From the NCBI GenBank assembly GCA_024689005.1, contig JAILDU010000033.1, positions 1-39,402 of the forward strand: 39,402 bases of DNA. Reading direction: 5' to 3'. The stretch is from Paludibacteraceae bacterium (GTDB lineage Bacteria > Bacteroidota > Bacteroidia > Bacteroidales > Paludibacteraceae). The translations under genes and the position numbers were made by a program. This document shows, piece after piece, positions 15,090 through 22,273 of the stretch; position 1 is the first letter of the stretch; every line of letters starts with the position of its first letter. The notes under the pieces are model-generated. The model did not search any database. It worked only from the letters and a program-made list of their open reading frames with translations, and was not told where the DNA came from.

Positions 15090-16322
15090 TTACTCAAAAT
15101 GCATCACTCTTGCCGGACTGATCTTAGTGATAATCAGCGATGGCAGCAATAGTATCATTACCGAAATAAGTATAGTTGCTATATTGAGCAATACTAACCA
15201 GCCTATAGGGAATGCAATAGGTACGTAGCTGACAAAATAGGTGGCTGCGTCTAACGGAATGATATGTACAAAATACTGCAACGCTGCCAATCCGAGTCCA
15301 AGCACATTGCCCCATAACACACCTTTTCCTATCAATAAAGTTGCTTGCACCATAAAAATCCGTTGCACGAAACCATTGTCTGCTCCCAATGCTTTTAGTG
15401 TACCAATAAGTTGTATGCCATCCAGTATCAAGATAATCAAACCGGAGACGATATTAAAGCCGGCCACAAGAAGCATGAGAATGATAATCACTACTACATT
15501 CATATCAAGCAGATCAAGCCAGGCAAAAATTGCCGGATTTTGTTGCTGCAATGTCTGGACGTAGTAAACATTATATCCGTTTTCATCCAAATGATTGACT
15601 GTGGCAAAATATATCTTATCAGCCACGTCTTCCAGATGGTCAATGTCAGAGAGCAGGATCTCCACTCCCGAATACGTATTTTCTTCCCAACCCTGCAAGC
15701 GGCGAGCTGTATTAAGCGGTGTCAGAACAAATAAATCATCAAACTGGGTGCAACCTGTCTCGTATAAGCCGACTATCTTGAAACGCCGCGCACGCACGTC
15801 CACCTCGTCCACAAAATACGCATTTACGGCATCTCCCACACGTAGATGCAATGTCCGGGCTGTTGGAGCAGATAGCAATATCTCTTGTGGCGAAGCAGGC
15901 AAAGCGCCATCTGTCAGATGCTCGGTAAAGAAATCCCAATAATCGGTGCCTTTAAGAACCATTCCCTGAAAAGCCGAATCGGTTTTCAACATTCCCGGTT
16001 TGGTGATGAACGGCGATGCTGCAACCACATAAGAATAACTTCCCAATGCCGTCAGCATCGAGTCGCTCACTTCTATCGGTTGTAGGTCATAGGTGTTGTT
16101 GTTGTCGAACGAAACTACCTGTATATGGGCACCAAAGCCTGCCACTTGTTGCGTCACTGTTTGCTTAAAACCGACGACTATACAAATAGTCAGAATCATC
16201 ACCATTACACCGACTATCATGCCCGCCAATGCTACACGCACAGCCGGGCGCGAATTGCGCTCTTCTCCTTGCTGAGAAAAATAAAGTTTGCTTGCAAGTG
16301 CTATTTCGGGTCTAAACGGCAT
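15090..16322 (-). CDS. LolC/LolE-type ABC transporter permease (FtsX superfamily)
   Basis: A 410-aa permease with the MacB/FtsX arrangement. One membrane helix follows a cytoplasmic start (about 29-52, with IVGVMVMILTICIVVGF). A large periplasmic domain covers about 55-270. Three further helices lie at about 275-300, 320-350 and 370-395. In the Lol system two such permeases and the ATPase LolD extract lipoproteins from the inner membrane; Bacteroidetes often have one or a few single LolC/E-like genes. No ATPase gene is adjacent. The start faces the plus-strand secreted-protein gene with only 37 bases between them, so the two share a very small divergent promoter region in which I could not find a clear consensus. 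Confidence 0.88.
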   Translation of the reverse strand: MPFRPEIALASKLYFSQQGEERNSRPAVRVALAGMIVGVMVMILTICIVVGFKQTVTQQVAGFGAHIQVVSFDNNNTYDLQPIEVSDSMLTALGSYSYVVAASPFITKPGMLKTDSAFQGMVLKGTDYWDFFTEHLTDGALPASPQEILLSAPTARTLHLRVGDAVNAYFVDEVDVRARRFKIVGLYETGCTQFDDLFVLTPLNTARRLQGWEENTYSGVEILLSDIDHLEDVADKIYFATVNHLDENGYNVYYVQTLQQQNPAIFAWLDLLDMNVVVIIILMLLVAGFNIVSGLIILILDGIQLIGTLKALGADNGFVQRIFMVQATLLIGKGVLWGNVLGLGLAALQYFVHIIPLDAATYFVSYVPIAFPIGWLVLLNIATILISVMILLLPSLIITKISPARVMHFE

Positions 16323-16359
16323 GATTTTTGTGGGTGATTTTTCGTAATTATTATTGCTT

Positions 16360-16770
16360 ATGACTAAACGTTTATCTCTTTTGTTTGTTTTTACCCTGAT
16401 GGCGGGCTGGATGATGTCTCAAGCCCCCGTTTCTCCGCGGCCGCAACGTACTCCGGAGGACGAGGCTATGAACCAAACTGAACGCCTGGTGCGCGAACTG
16501 AATATCCGCGATTCTGCGCGAATAGATACGCTCTATCGCATGCATCTTAAGTTTGCGCGCACTCGCAGTAGCAGCATGACACGTGCGGAACATATGGACC
16601 GTATGAGCGCCATCGTGGCTGAACTAAAAAACATCCTGACGCCGGAGGAATTCGAACGGTTTATGAACCACTCTGCCGAGTTGCCTCGTCGTCCGCACGG
16701 AGCGAACATGATGTCAAAGCCGGATGTCGTAATAATACAAAGACCAACACAGACCAAACAGAACCGATAA
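16360..16770 (+). CDS. Small secreted Spy/CpxP-like protein
   Basis: A 136-aa protein with a signal peptide (about residues 1-20) and a helical, charged mature part. The segment LTPEEFERFMNHSAELPRR resembles the LTxxQ motif of the Spy/CpxP periplasmic chaperone family, and the preceding region (about residues 45-90, rich in R, M and E) fits helical pairs of that family. This is a resemblance, not a firm assignment. The ATG at 16360 is preferred over a TTG at 16354. The 3' end overlaps the antiparallel PAP2 gene by 110 bases (16661-16770), so its last 35 or so codons are read on both strands. Confidence 0.7.
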   Translation: MTKRLSLLFVFTLMAGWMMSQAPVSPRPQRTPEDEAMNQTERLVRELNIRDSARIDTLYRMHLKFARTRSSSMTRAEHMDRMSAIVAELKNILTPEEFERFMNHSAELPRRPHGANMMSKPDVVIIQRPTQTKQNR

Positions 16771-17260
16771 GCAATCCACATACTATATCAGTCGGGTAAT
16801 GGACGCCCAGATACATCCGACTATAACAATTGAGTGCCACCCAAGTCATTAGACCTGTGGTGGCATATTTGTTGCGCCAAATCAGGCTGAACAACAACGC
16901 ACAAGCCATCGTATTGGCTGCGTGTGACGAGCAGAAACCATATAATCCGCCTGTGTATCCGCACACAATATGTAGCAATCCTGTCAATGCCGGCTCATGC
17001 GTCGGTCGAAAACGGCAGACAAGTGGTTTGAGTATTCCCGAGCAGGTATAATCGCTCAGTCCCACTGCTATTCCAAAGCCGACCAATATCAGCACAATAG
17101 TCTTCCAATGACTGCGATAGCGGTAAACGATAAGTCCCACTAACAATACATACAATGGGATCCAAGTTGCTGAACGACTGATATGCCACATCAGCCAATC
17201 CAGCCATTCTGCATGATGGCCGTTAATCCAAAGCAATATCTCAGTGTCTAACTTCAACAT
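16661..17260 (-). CDS. PAP2 family phosphatase (undecaprenyl-diphosphate/lipid phosphatase type)
   Basis: A 199-aa membrane protein with all three PAP2 motifs: KPLVCRFRP (KxxxxxxRP), CSSHAANT (in the PSGH position, catalytic His kept), and SRMYLGVHYPTD (SRxxxxxHxxxD). About five or six hydrophobic helices are present. Family members remove phosphate from lipid phosphates such as undecaprenyl pyrophosphate on the outer face of the inner membrane; the exact substrate is not known here. Start ATG lies two bases after the rsmE stop. The last 36 codons, including part of the final helix, lie antisense to the Spy/CpxP-like gene. Confidence 0.92.
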   Translation of the reverse strand: MLKLDTEILLWINGHHAEWLDWLMWHISRSATWIPLYVLLVGLIVYRYRSHWKTIVLILVGFGIAVGLSDYTCSGILKPLVCRFRPTHEPALTGLLHIVCGYTGGLYGFCSSHAANTMACALLFSLIWRNKYATTGLMTWVALNCYSRMYLGVHYPTDIVCGLLIGSVWSVLVFVLLRHPALTSCSLRADDEATRQSGS

Positions 17261-17262
17261 GT

Positions 17263-17994
17263 TTATTCATTCACAATCACTGCCGTATGACAAGCCACTA
17301 TGGCTGCAGTTTCGGTGCGAAGTCGCGCATTTCCTAAACTGACAGGAACGAATCCGTTTGCTATAGCCCACTCCACTTCTTCGGGAGAAAAATCTCCTTC
17401 CGGTCCAATTAGGATGGTTGATTTATGTCCTCTTACCAATTCTTTTTGCAGCGCATGTTTGCTGTCTGACGAATGGTAGTTGCTCTGCAGCGATTCGTTT
17501 TCCTCTTCGGACATGCAATGCGCAATAAACTTGTCTCCGTCTATCTGCAGATCAGTCATCTTGGTCAGCGGATTCAGTATTGGGAAACGAGTCTTGAGCG
17601 ATTGCTTGGCGGCTGAAACCAATATCTTTTGCAATCGCTCTTGGTTCACTGTCTTGCGTTCCGAATGGTCACACAATATCGGAGTTATCTCGTCTACACC
17701 CATTTCCACGCATTTCTCTATGGCCCATTCCGTACGGTCGATATTCTTGGTCGGAGCCAAGACAACATGCACATATCCATTGTGCAACGGCGCAGGTGTC
17801 TCAACGGACTCAATGCGCACTTCGCAATGCTTGCGATGCGGATTAGTGATGAAGCAATGATAGAGTTGCCCCACCCCGTCAGTAACGAGAATCGCGTCAC
17901 CTGCTGTGCGGCGTAACACTTGCACACAATGATTGCTTTCTTCCTCTGGAAGAACTAACTCATCTGCTATATTTGGTGCATAGAATAGATACAC
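17263..17994 (-). CDS. rsmE: 16S rRNA m3U1498 methyltransferase RsmE
   Basis: RsmE methylates N3 of U1498 in 16S rRNA using S-adenosylmethionine. Signs are LPEEESNHCVQVLRR near the N-terminus, and the SPOUT knot at the C-terminus with LIGPEGDFSPEEVEWA and VSLGNARLRTETAAIVA. Two starts are possible. A TTG at 18009 directly follows an in-frame stop. A GTG at 17994 gives a protein beginning (M)YLFYAPNI, which matches the usual family start, so I chose it; the length is then 243 aa. No ATG is available in the region. A Bacteroidetes promoter lies upstream at 18043-18072. The PAP2 gene follows immediately. Confidence 0.92.
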   Translation of the reverse strand: MYLFYAPNIADELVLPEEESNHCVQVLRRTAGDAILVTDGVGQLYHCFITNPHRKHCEVRIESVETPAPLHNGYVHVVLAPTKNIDRTEWAIEKCVEMGVDEITPILCDHSERKTVNQERLQKILVSAAKQSLKTRFPILNPLTKMTDLQIDGDKFIAHCMSEEENESLQSNYHSSDSKHALQKELVRGHKSTILIGPEGDFSPEEVEWAIANGFVPVSLGNARLRTETAAIVACHTAVIVNE

Positions 17995-18042
17995 GTTACT
18001 AATTTTCAATTAGACGATTGATAATTATCATTTTTGCAAATG

Positions 18043-18072
18043 CAAAAGTAGTGCTTTCCCGTACTCTTTCAA
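18043..18072 (-). promoter_or_regulatory. Bacteroidetes-type promoter of rsmE
   Basis: Reading the minus strand, TACTTTTG (18050 to 18043) matches the -7 consensus and TTG (18072 to 18070) lies 19 bases upstream. It would drive rsmE and PAP2 independently of prfA. Confidence 0.6.
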
Positions 18073-18136
18073 TCTGTAATTAGTCATTCTTTTCTCGCTC
18101 TTCTCTCGGTTGTGAGTCGGTCATCGGTCGGTGGAA

Positions 18137-18179
18137 TCTTTGCTGACTTGTATTAGGTACACTAAACCGCCAGCAAAGA
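18137..18179. repeat. 9-bp inverted repeat with nested small hairpin downstream of prfA
   Basis: TCTTTGCTG (18137-18145) pairs perfectly with CAGCAAAGA (18171-18179) around a 25-base loop that itself holds TTAG/CTAA. It begins 21 bases past the prfA stop on the minus strand. No T-run follows on that strand, so if it ends transcription it does so without the classical U-tract. Confidence 0.4.
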
Positions 18180-18199
18180 AACTATCACCGCATGTTTGT

Positions 18200-19300
18200 T
18201 TACAATTCACTTTCTTTGAGACGCTCTGCGTTTTCTGCCACTTGCAGTGCATCAATGACGCCTTGAATATCACCATCCATGAACGCCGCGAGGTTATACA
18301 CTGTGTATCCGATACGGTGGTCGGTTATACGTCCTTGCGGGTAGTTATAGGTACGAATCTTAGCACTACGGTCACCTGTCGAAACCATCGTCTTGCGACG
18401 TGCAGCGATATCGTCTATATATTTCTGATGTTCTTTATCATATATTTGCGTGCGCAGGCGCGATAGCGCACGTTCTTTGTTCTTAGGCTGGTCACGCGTC
18501 TCTGTACACTCTATCAATATCTCTTGCACTTCGCCTGTGTTGGGGTTCTTCCACATGTATCTCAAGCGCACACCGGACTCCACTTTGTTGACGTTCTGTC
18601 CGCCGGCTCCTCCGGAACGGAAGGTCTCCCACTTGATATCGCCTTCGTTGATATGTACCTCAAACTCGTCTGCCTCTGGCAATACTGCCACCGTAGCGGC
18701 TGAAGTATGCACGCGTCCTTGAGTTTCGGTCACAGGCACACGTTGTACGCGGTGAACGCCACTCTCATATTTCAGTGTTCCATAGACATTCTCTCCGGTT
18801 ACATTGAAGATGATTTCCTTATAGCCGCCTGCAGCTCCTTCGGTAAACGATGAAACAGTATATTTGAAACCGTGCAACTCGAAATATTTGGTGTACATTC
18901 GGAATAGATCGCCGGCAAAGATAGCCGCTTCATCGCCGCCCGTTCCACCGCGTATTTCCATCACAACGTTCTTGCCATCTTCGGGATCTTGCGGCAGGAG
19001 TTGCAGTTTCAGCTCTTCTTCCAGTTTGGGTACTTGTGGTTCCAATTCATCTATCTCGGCACGTGCCATCTCTTTCATTTCCGGATCAGACTCATTGAAA
19101 AACAGGTCTTTGGCGTCCTGCAGATCCGTAACGGCTTTTTTGTAGCGGTGTGCCACTTCCAATACACGCTCCAAGTCGTGGTAGTCGCGATTGAGACGCA
19201 CATAACGCGCCTGATCAGCTATCACGGCCGGGTCGGTTATCAATAGGCTCACTTCGTGAAACTTTGCCTCCAATCCATCTATTTTATCTAATATATCCAT
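18200..19300 (-). CDS. prfA: Peptide chain release factor 1
   Basis: RF1 recognises UAA and UAG and triggers peptide release. The 366-aa protein has the catalytic GGQ loop (residues 233-235, in SGGAGGQNVNK) and the PxT stop-codon-reading tripeptide PVT (residues 189-191, followed by ETQGRVHTSA), which separates RF1 from RF2. The N-terminal helical domain and the conserved GGTGGDEAAIF are intact. The gene lies 15 bases downstream of the shortened folD gene, in the operon ffh-folD-prfA. Confidence 0.97.
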   Translation of the reverse strand: MDILDKIDGLEAKFHEVSLLITDPAVIADQARYVRLNRDYHDLERVLEVAHRYKKAVTDLQDAKDLFFNESDPEMKEMARAEIDELEPQVPKLEEELKLQLLPQDPEDGKNVVMEIRGGTGGDEAAIFAGDLFRMYTKYFELHGFKYTVSSFTEGAAGGYKEIIFNVTGENVYGTLKYESGVHRVQRVPVTETQGRVHTSAATVAVLPEADEFEVHINEGDIKWETFRSGGAGGQNVNKVESGVRLRYMWKNPNTGEVQEILIECTETRDQPKNKERALSRLRTQIYDKEHQKYIDDIAARRKTMVSTGDRSAKIRTYNYPQGRITDHRIGYTVYNLAAFMDGDIQGVIDALQVAENAERLKESEL

Positions 19301-19315
19301 CTGAGTATCTTGCCT

Positions 19316-19780
19316 TTATGCACCAAATTTGCATGCTTGCAACATGTTCTGCATCATCGAGATTATGGAGGAAGGTCCATCGCCACCCGGCACAGGAGTG
19401 AAAAACTCCGCTTTCGGCTCTTCGGCTCCGACATCCTTGCGATAATCTATTGCGCTCAACAAGTGCTGTTTGTTTAGGTGGTGAGGCAACGGGAACTGAA
19501 AAATGAATCCGTCAAATCTGGAGTCATTGTTGAGCCGTTGAATCTCTGTCTGCAAAGTTTGTTCGGTGATATATTCCGAGTAAGATATTTGTTCCGCTTC
19601 TATTCCCACTTCCTCGCAAGCCTTTATTTTTCTTGCCACAAAGCCATCCAACAGCGGATAATTACCCACCGTTACAATCGCCAAATGCGGAGCACGCATA
19701 CCTTTTTCTTTCAGTATGGCAATCTCGTTGCGCAACTCTGCACTCTTCTCTGCTGCATCTTTTTCTCCGTTTATATACAT
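19316..19780 (-). CDS. Truncated FolD-like protein: catalytic domain only, Rossmann domain absent
   Basis: FolD is a bifunctional methylene-THF dehydrogenase/cyclohydrolase of about 285 aa. This 154-aa protein matches its N-terminal catalytic domain closely (PHLAIVTVGNYP, ARKIKACEEVGIEAE, LNNDSRFDGFIFQFPLPHHL) up to AIDYRKDV at residue 117, then jumps to the family's C-terminal end, AEFFTPVPGGDGP plus a last helix. About 130 residues are missing between these points: the whole NAD(P)-binding Rossmann domain. Using E. coli numbering, K56 (here K51) and Q98 (Q95) remain, but Y52 is F47 and D121 is G118. The frame is open and clean, with start and stop fitted between ffh (3-base gap) and prfA (15-base gap). 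Dehydrogenase activity is excluded by the missing domain, and cyclohydrolase activity is doubtful. It may be a repurposed folate-binding protein or a decaying gene. Confidence 0.85.
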   Translation of the reverse strand: MYINGEKDAAEKSAELRNEIAILKEKGMRAPHLAIVTVGNYPLLDGFVARKIKACEEVGIEAEQISYSEYITEQTLQTEIQRLNNDSRFDGFIFQFPLPHHLNKQHLLSAIDYRKDVGAEEPKAEFFTPVPGGDGPSSIISMMQNMLQACKFGA

Positions 19781-19783
19781 TTC

Positions 19784-21082
19784 TTATCGTCTCTTCATTT
19801 GTTGTACTTTCTTCATCATCTTGCTGGTCTGTTCAAATTGCTTAATAAAGCGGTTCAGCTCTACGATGCTCACACCGGAACCCTTGGCAATACGATCTTT
19901 GCGGCTTCCGTTCAGCAACGCAGGATTTGAACGCTCTGCCGGTGTCATCGAGTTGATCATTGCCTCTATGGGTTTGAATGCGTCATCGCTTACCTCCACG
20001 CCCTTCAGTGCTTTGTCCATGCCCGGTATCATACCCATCAGGTCCTTCATCGAACCCATCTTCTTAATCTGATTGAGTTGGGCAATAAAGTCGTTGAAAT
20101 CGAATTGATTCTTGGCTATCTTCTTACTGATGCGGCGTGCTTCCTCCTCGTCATATTGCTCTTGCGCGCGCTCCACGAGGCTGACCACGTCACCCATTCC
20201 CAATATACGATCTGCCATTCGGGCCGGATGGAACACATCCAGTGCCTCCATCTTCTCGCCTGTTCCGATAAACTTGATAGGTTTGTTTACCACTGAGCGG
20301 ATGGACAATGCGGCACCGCCGCGCGCATCACCGTCCAATTTTGTCAGTACTACACCGTCGAAATCAATGCGGTCGTTAAACTCCTTAGCGGTATTGACTG
20401 CATCTTGTCCGGTCATCGCATCCACCACAAAGAGTGTCTCGCTCGGAGTGATTGCCTGCTTGATAGCTGCTATCTCTTGCATCATCTGCTCATCAACAGC
20501 CAAACGACCTGCTGTATCCACAATCACCACGTCATAACCGAATTTCTTCGCCTCGGTGATAGCCTCTTGGGCTTTCTTCACCGGGTTGCTTTCGCCCTCG
20601 CCCAGATAAACTTTTGCATTGATCTGCTCGCCCAGTACACGCAATTGTTCGATGGCTGCAGGACGATACACGTCGCAAGCCACCAACATAACTTTCTTAT
20701 TCTTCTTGGTTTGCAGCCAGTTGGCCAATTTGCTGGCAAAGGTGGTCTTACCTGAACCTTGCAGACCGGACATCAATATGACGGCAGGACTACCTTTCAG
20801 GTTCAACTCTTGTGCCTCACCGCCCATCAACGCAGCCAATTCATCGTGAGTAATCTTCACCATCAATTGACCCGGACGAACACTCGTCATCACGTTCTGA
20901 CCCAGTGCTTTTTCCTTCACTTGGTCGGTAAACTGCTTCGCCGTCTTGTAGTTAACATCGGCCTCCAACAGTGCTTTACGGATGTCTTTGACGGTCTCCG
21001 CAATATTGATTTCGGTAATTCGCCCTTCACCCTTCAGGATCTTAAACGAGCGCTCCAGTCTTTCTGATAAATTGTCAAACAT
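19784..21082 (-). CDS. ffh: Signal recognition particle GTPase Ffh
   Basis: Ffh binds signal sequences and the SRP RNA and, with FtsY, delivers ribosomes to the membrane. In 432 aa the N domain (1-90), G domain and methionine-rich M domain are all visible: P-loop GLQGSGKTT (about 106-114), DTAGRLAVDEQM, TKLDGDARGGAALS, then the M domain with GMIPGM and a signal-binding region rich in M. The C-terminus ends in a lysine/arginine tail. It has its own promoter (-7 at 21107-21114) and heads the operon with the folD-like gene and prfA. Confidence 0.97.
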   Translation of the reverse strand: MFDNLSERLERSFKILKGEGRITEINIAETVKDIRKALLEADVNYKTAKQFTDQVKEKALGQNVMTSVRPGQLMVKITHDELAALMGGEAQELNLKGSPAVILMSGLQGSGKTTFASKLANWLQTKKNKKVMLVACDVYRPAAIEQLRVLGEQINAKVYLGEGESNPVKKAQEAITEAKKFGYDVVIVDTAGRLAVDEQMMQEIAAIKQAITPSETLFVVDAMTGQDAVNTAKEFNDRIDFDGVVLTKLDGDARGGAALSIRSVVNKPIKFIGTGEKMEALDVFHPARMADRILGMGDVVSLVERAQEQYDEEEARRISKKIAKNQFDFNDFIAQLNQIKKMGSMKDLMGMIPGMDKALKGVEVSDDAFKPIEAMINSMTPAERSNPALLNGSRKDRIAKGSGVSIVELNRFIKQFEQTSKMMKKVQQMKRR

Positions 21083-21106
21083 ACTAATCCTTTATAAAAT
21101 TGGGCG

Positions 21107-21137
21107 CAAAATTACTAAAAAAAAATGATATACACAA
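21107..21137 (-). promoter_or_regulatory. Bacteroidetes-type promoter of the ffh operon
   Basis: On the minus strand TAATTTTG (21114 to 21107) is a full -7 match, with TTG (21137 to 21135) 20 bases upstream. The surrounding bases resemble those of the promoter at 191-221 (TAGTAATTTTGCGCC shared), which supports both calls. Confidence 0.7.
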
Positions 21138-21185
21138 GAAAAAACGACATAAATAATCATTCGAAATACGTGTATATCAAAAACA

Positions 21186-21238
21186 ATCGAACCTCTGTTC
21201 CATATATGCATCTAATTGATATCGAACTTGCATCGAAC
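21186..21238. repeat. Three ATCGAAC repeats in the 300-base divergent gap between ffh and the permease gene
   Basis: ATCGAAC occurs at 21186-21192, 21221-21227 and 21232-21238. The 300 bases at 21083-21382 otherwise hold the two divergent promoters and AT-rich sequence; I see no gene or RNA in them. The repeats lie between the two promoters and could be regulator sites, but seven bases is short. Confidence 0.35.
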
Positions 21239-21331
21239 TCATTCCGAGTCAATCCTAGACAATACAGCGGTTAATCAGCACTCTTTAGCTACTCTTGCTT
21301 TGTTCATTTTTTGACGAAAAAAATTCCTATG

Positions 21332-21363
21332 TTTGCATATTTCAAAAAAATGTATTACCTTTG
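21332..21363 (+). promoter_or_regulatory. Bacteroidetes-type promoter of the permease-ispE unit
   Basis: TTTG at 21332-21335 and TACCTTTG at 21356-21363 are 20 bases apart, matching the consensus fully. The permease ATG is 19 bases downstream, giving a very short leader. Confidence 0.75.
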
Positions 21364-21382
21364 CACTCAAATTTGACTTAAC

Positions 21383-22249
21383 ATGGAAGAAAAATTGCAC
21401 AACGAGCAAGAGTGGACGACTGTCATTAAGCCGAAAAACAAACTGCTCAGCGTTGATTTCAAGGAGATATGGCGTTATCGCGACCTGATGATGCTCTTTG
21501 TTAAGCGCAATATCATTACGCAGTACAAGCAGACCATTCTCGGACCGCTTTGGTTCCTCATTCAGCCGCTCATGACTACTGTCATGTATATGGTTGTTTT
21601 CGGAGGGATTGCTAAGATTTCTACCGATGGAATGCCTCAACCTTTGTTCTACTTGGCAGGTATCTGTTTTTGGCAGTATTTCTCCGATTGTTTGAACAAG
21701 ACCAGCAATACGTTTGTTAGCAATGCCGGCATCTTTGGTAAGGTCTATTTCCCTCGTTTGGTTAGTCCGCTGAGCGATGTTATTAGCAATCTTGTGCGGT
21801 TTGCCATCCAGTTCGGTCTCTTCGCCGTTGTTTATGCGTACTACGTCATCTTCACCGATGTACATGTTTGCCCTAATTGGTATGCGTTGCTTTTCCCTGT
21901 TCTGGTAATTATGCTTGCCGGATTAGCTCTCGGATTTGGTATCTTATTCTCCAGCATGACTACCAAATACCGCGATTTGCAACTTCTGCTCAGTTTCTTC
22001 GTCAGCCTTTGGATGTACGCTACGCCTGTCATCTATCCGCTGTCCACTATTACAAACGAAAAAGTGCTGCTTATCATGAAACTCAATCCGCTCACGGGTA
22101 TCATTGAGTTCTTCAAGTATGGTTTTCTTGGCGTCGGATGTCACGACTGGTGGATGTTGGGATATAGTTTTGCCTTCATGGTAGTTCTGCTGGCTATCGG
22201 CATCGTTGTCTTCAACAAGGTTCAACGCTCCTTCATGGATACAGTCTAA
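21383..22249 (+). CDS. ABC-2 type polysaccharide export permease (Wzm/TagG-like)
   Basis: A 288-aa permease with a cytoplasmic amphipathic start (DFKEIWRYRDLMMLFVKRNI, read as the typical interface helix), then YKQTILGPLWFLIQP, the family hallmark, and six membrane helices (about 55-75, 92-105, 132-155, 167-190, 197-220 and 250-275). Wzm-type permeases pair with a Wzt ATPase to export lipid-linked O-antigen, teichoic acid or capsule chains. Here no ATPase gene is adjacent: ispE follows after 24 bases. The cognate ATPase must therefore be encoded elsewhere. The promoter and short leader upstream indicate that this gene starts the transcript. Confidence 0.9.
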   Translation: MEEKLHNEQEWTTVIKPKNKLLSVDFKEIWRYRDLMMLFVKRNIITQYKQTILGPLWFLIQPLMTTVMYMVVFGGIAKISTDGMPQPLFYLAGICFWQYFSDCLNKTSNTFVSNAGIFGKVYFPRLVSPLSDVISNLVRFAIQFGLFAVVYAYYVIFTDVHVCPNWYALLFPVLVIMLAGLALGFGILFSSMTTKYRDLQLLLSFFVSLWMYATPVIYPLSTITNEKVLLIMKLNPLTGIIEFFKYGFLGVGCHDWWMLGYSFAFMVVLLAIGIVVFNKVQRSFMDTV

Positions 22250-22273
22250 GTCTCTTTCGGATTTTGTCTTACT

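Noticed and set aside
21275-21865. Long open frame on the minus strand opposite the permease gene (196 codons)
   Set aside because: It lies antisense to the clear Wzm-like permease, its predicted protein has no recognisable motif, and it would run through the permease promoter.
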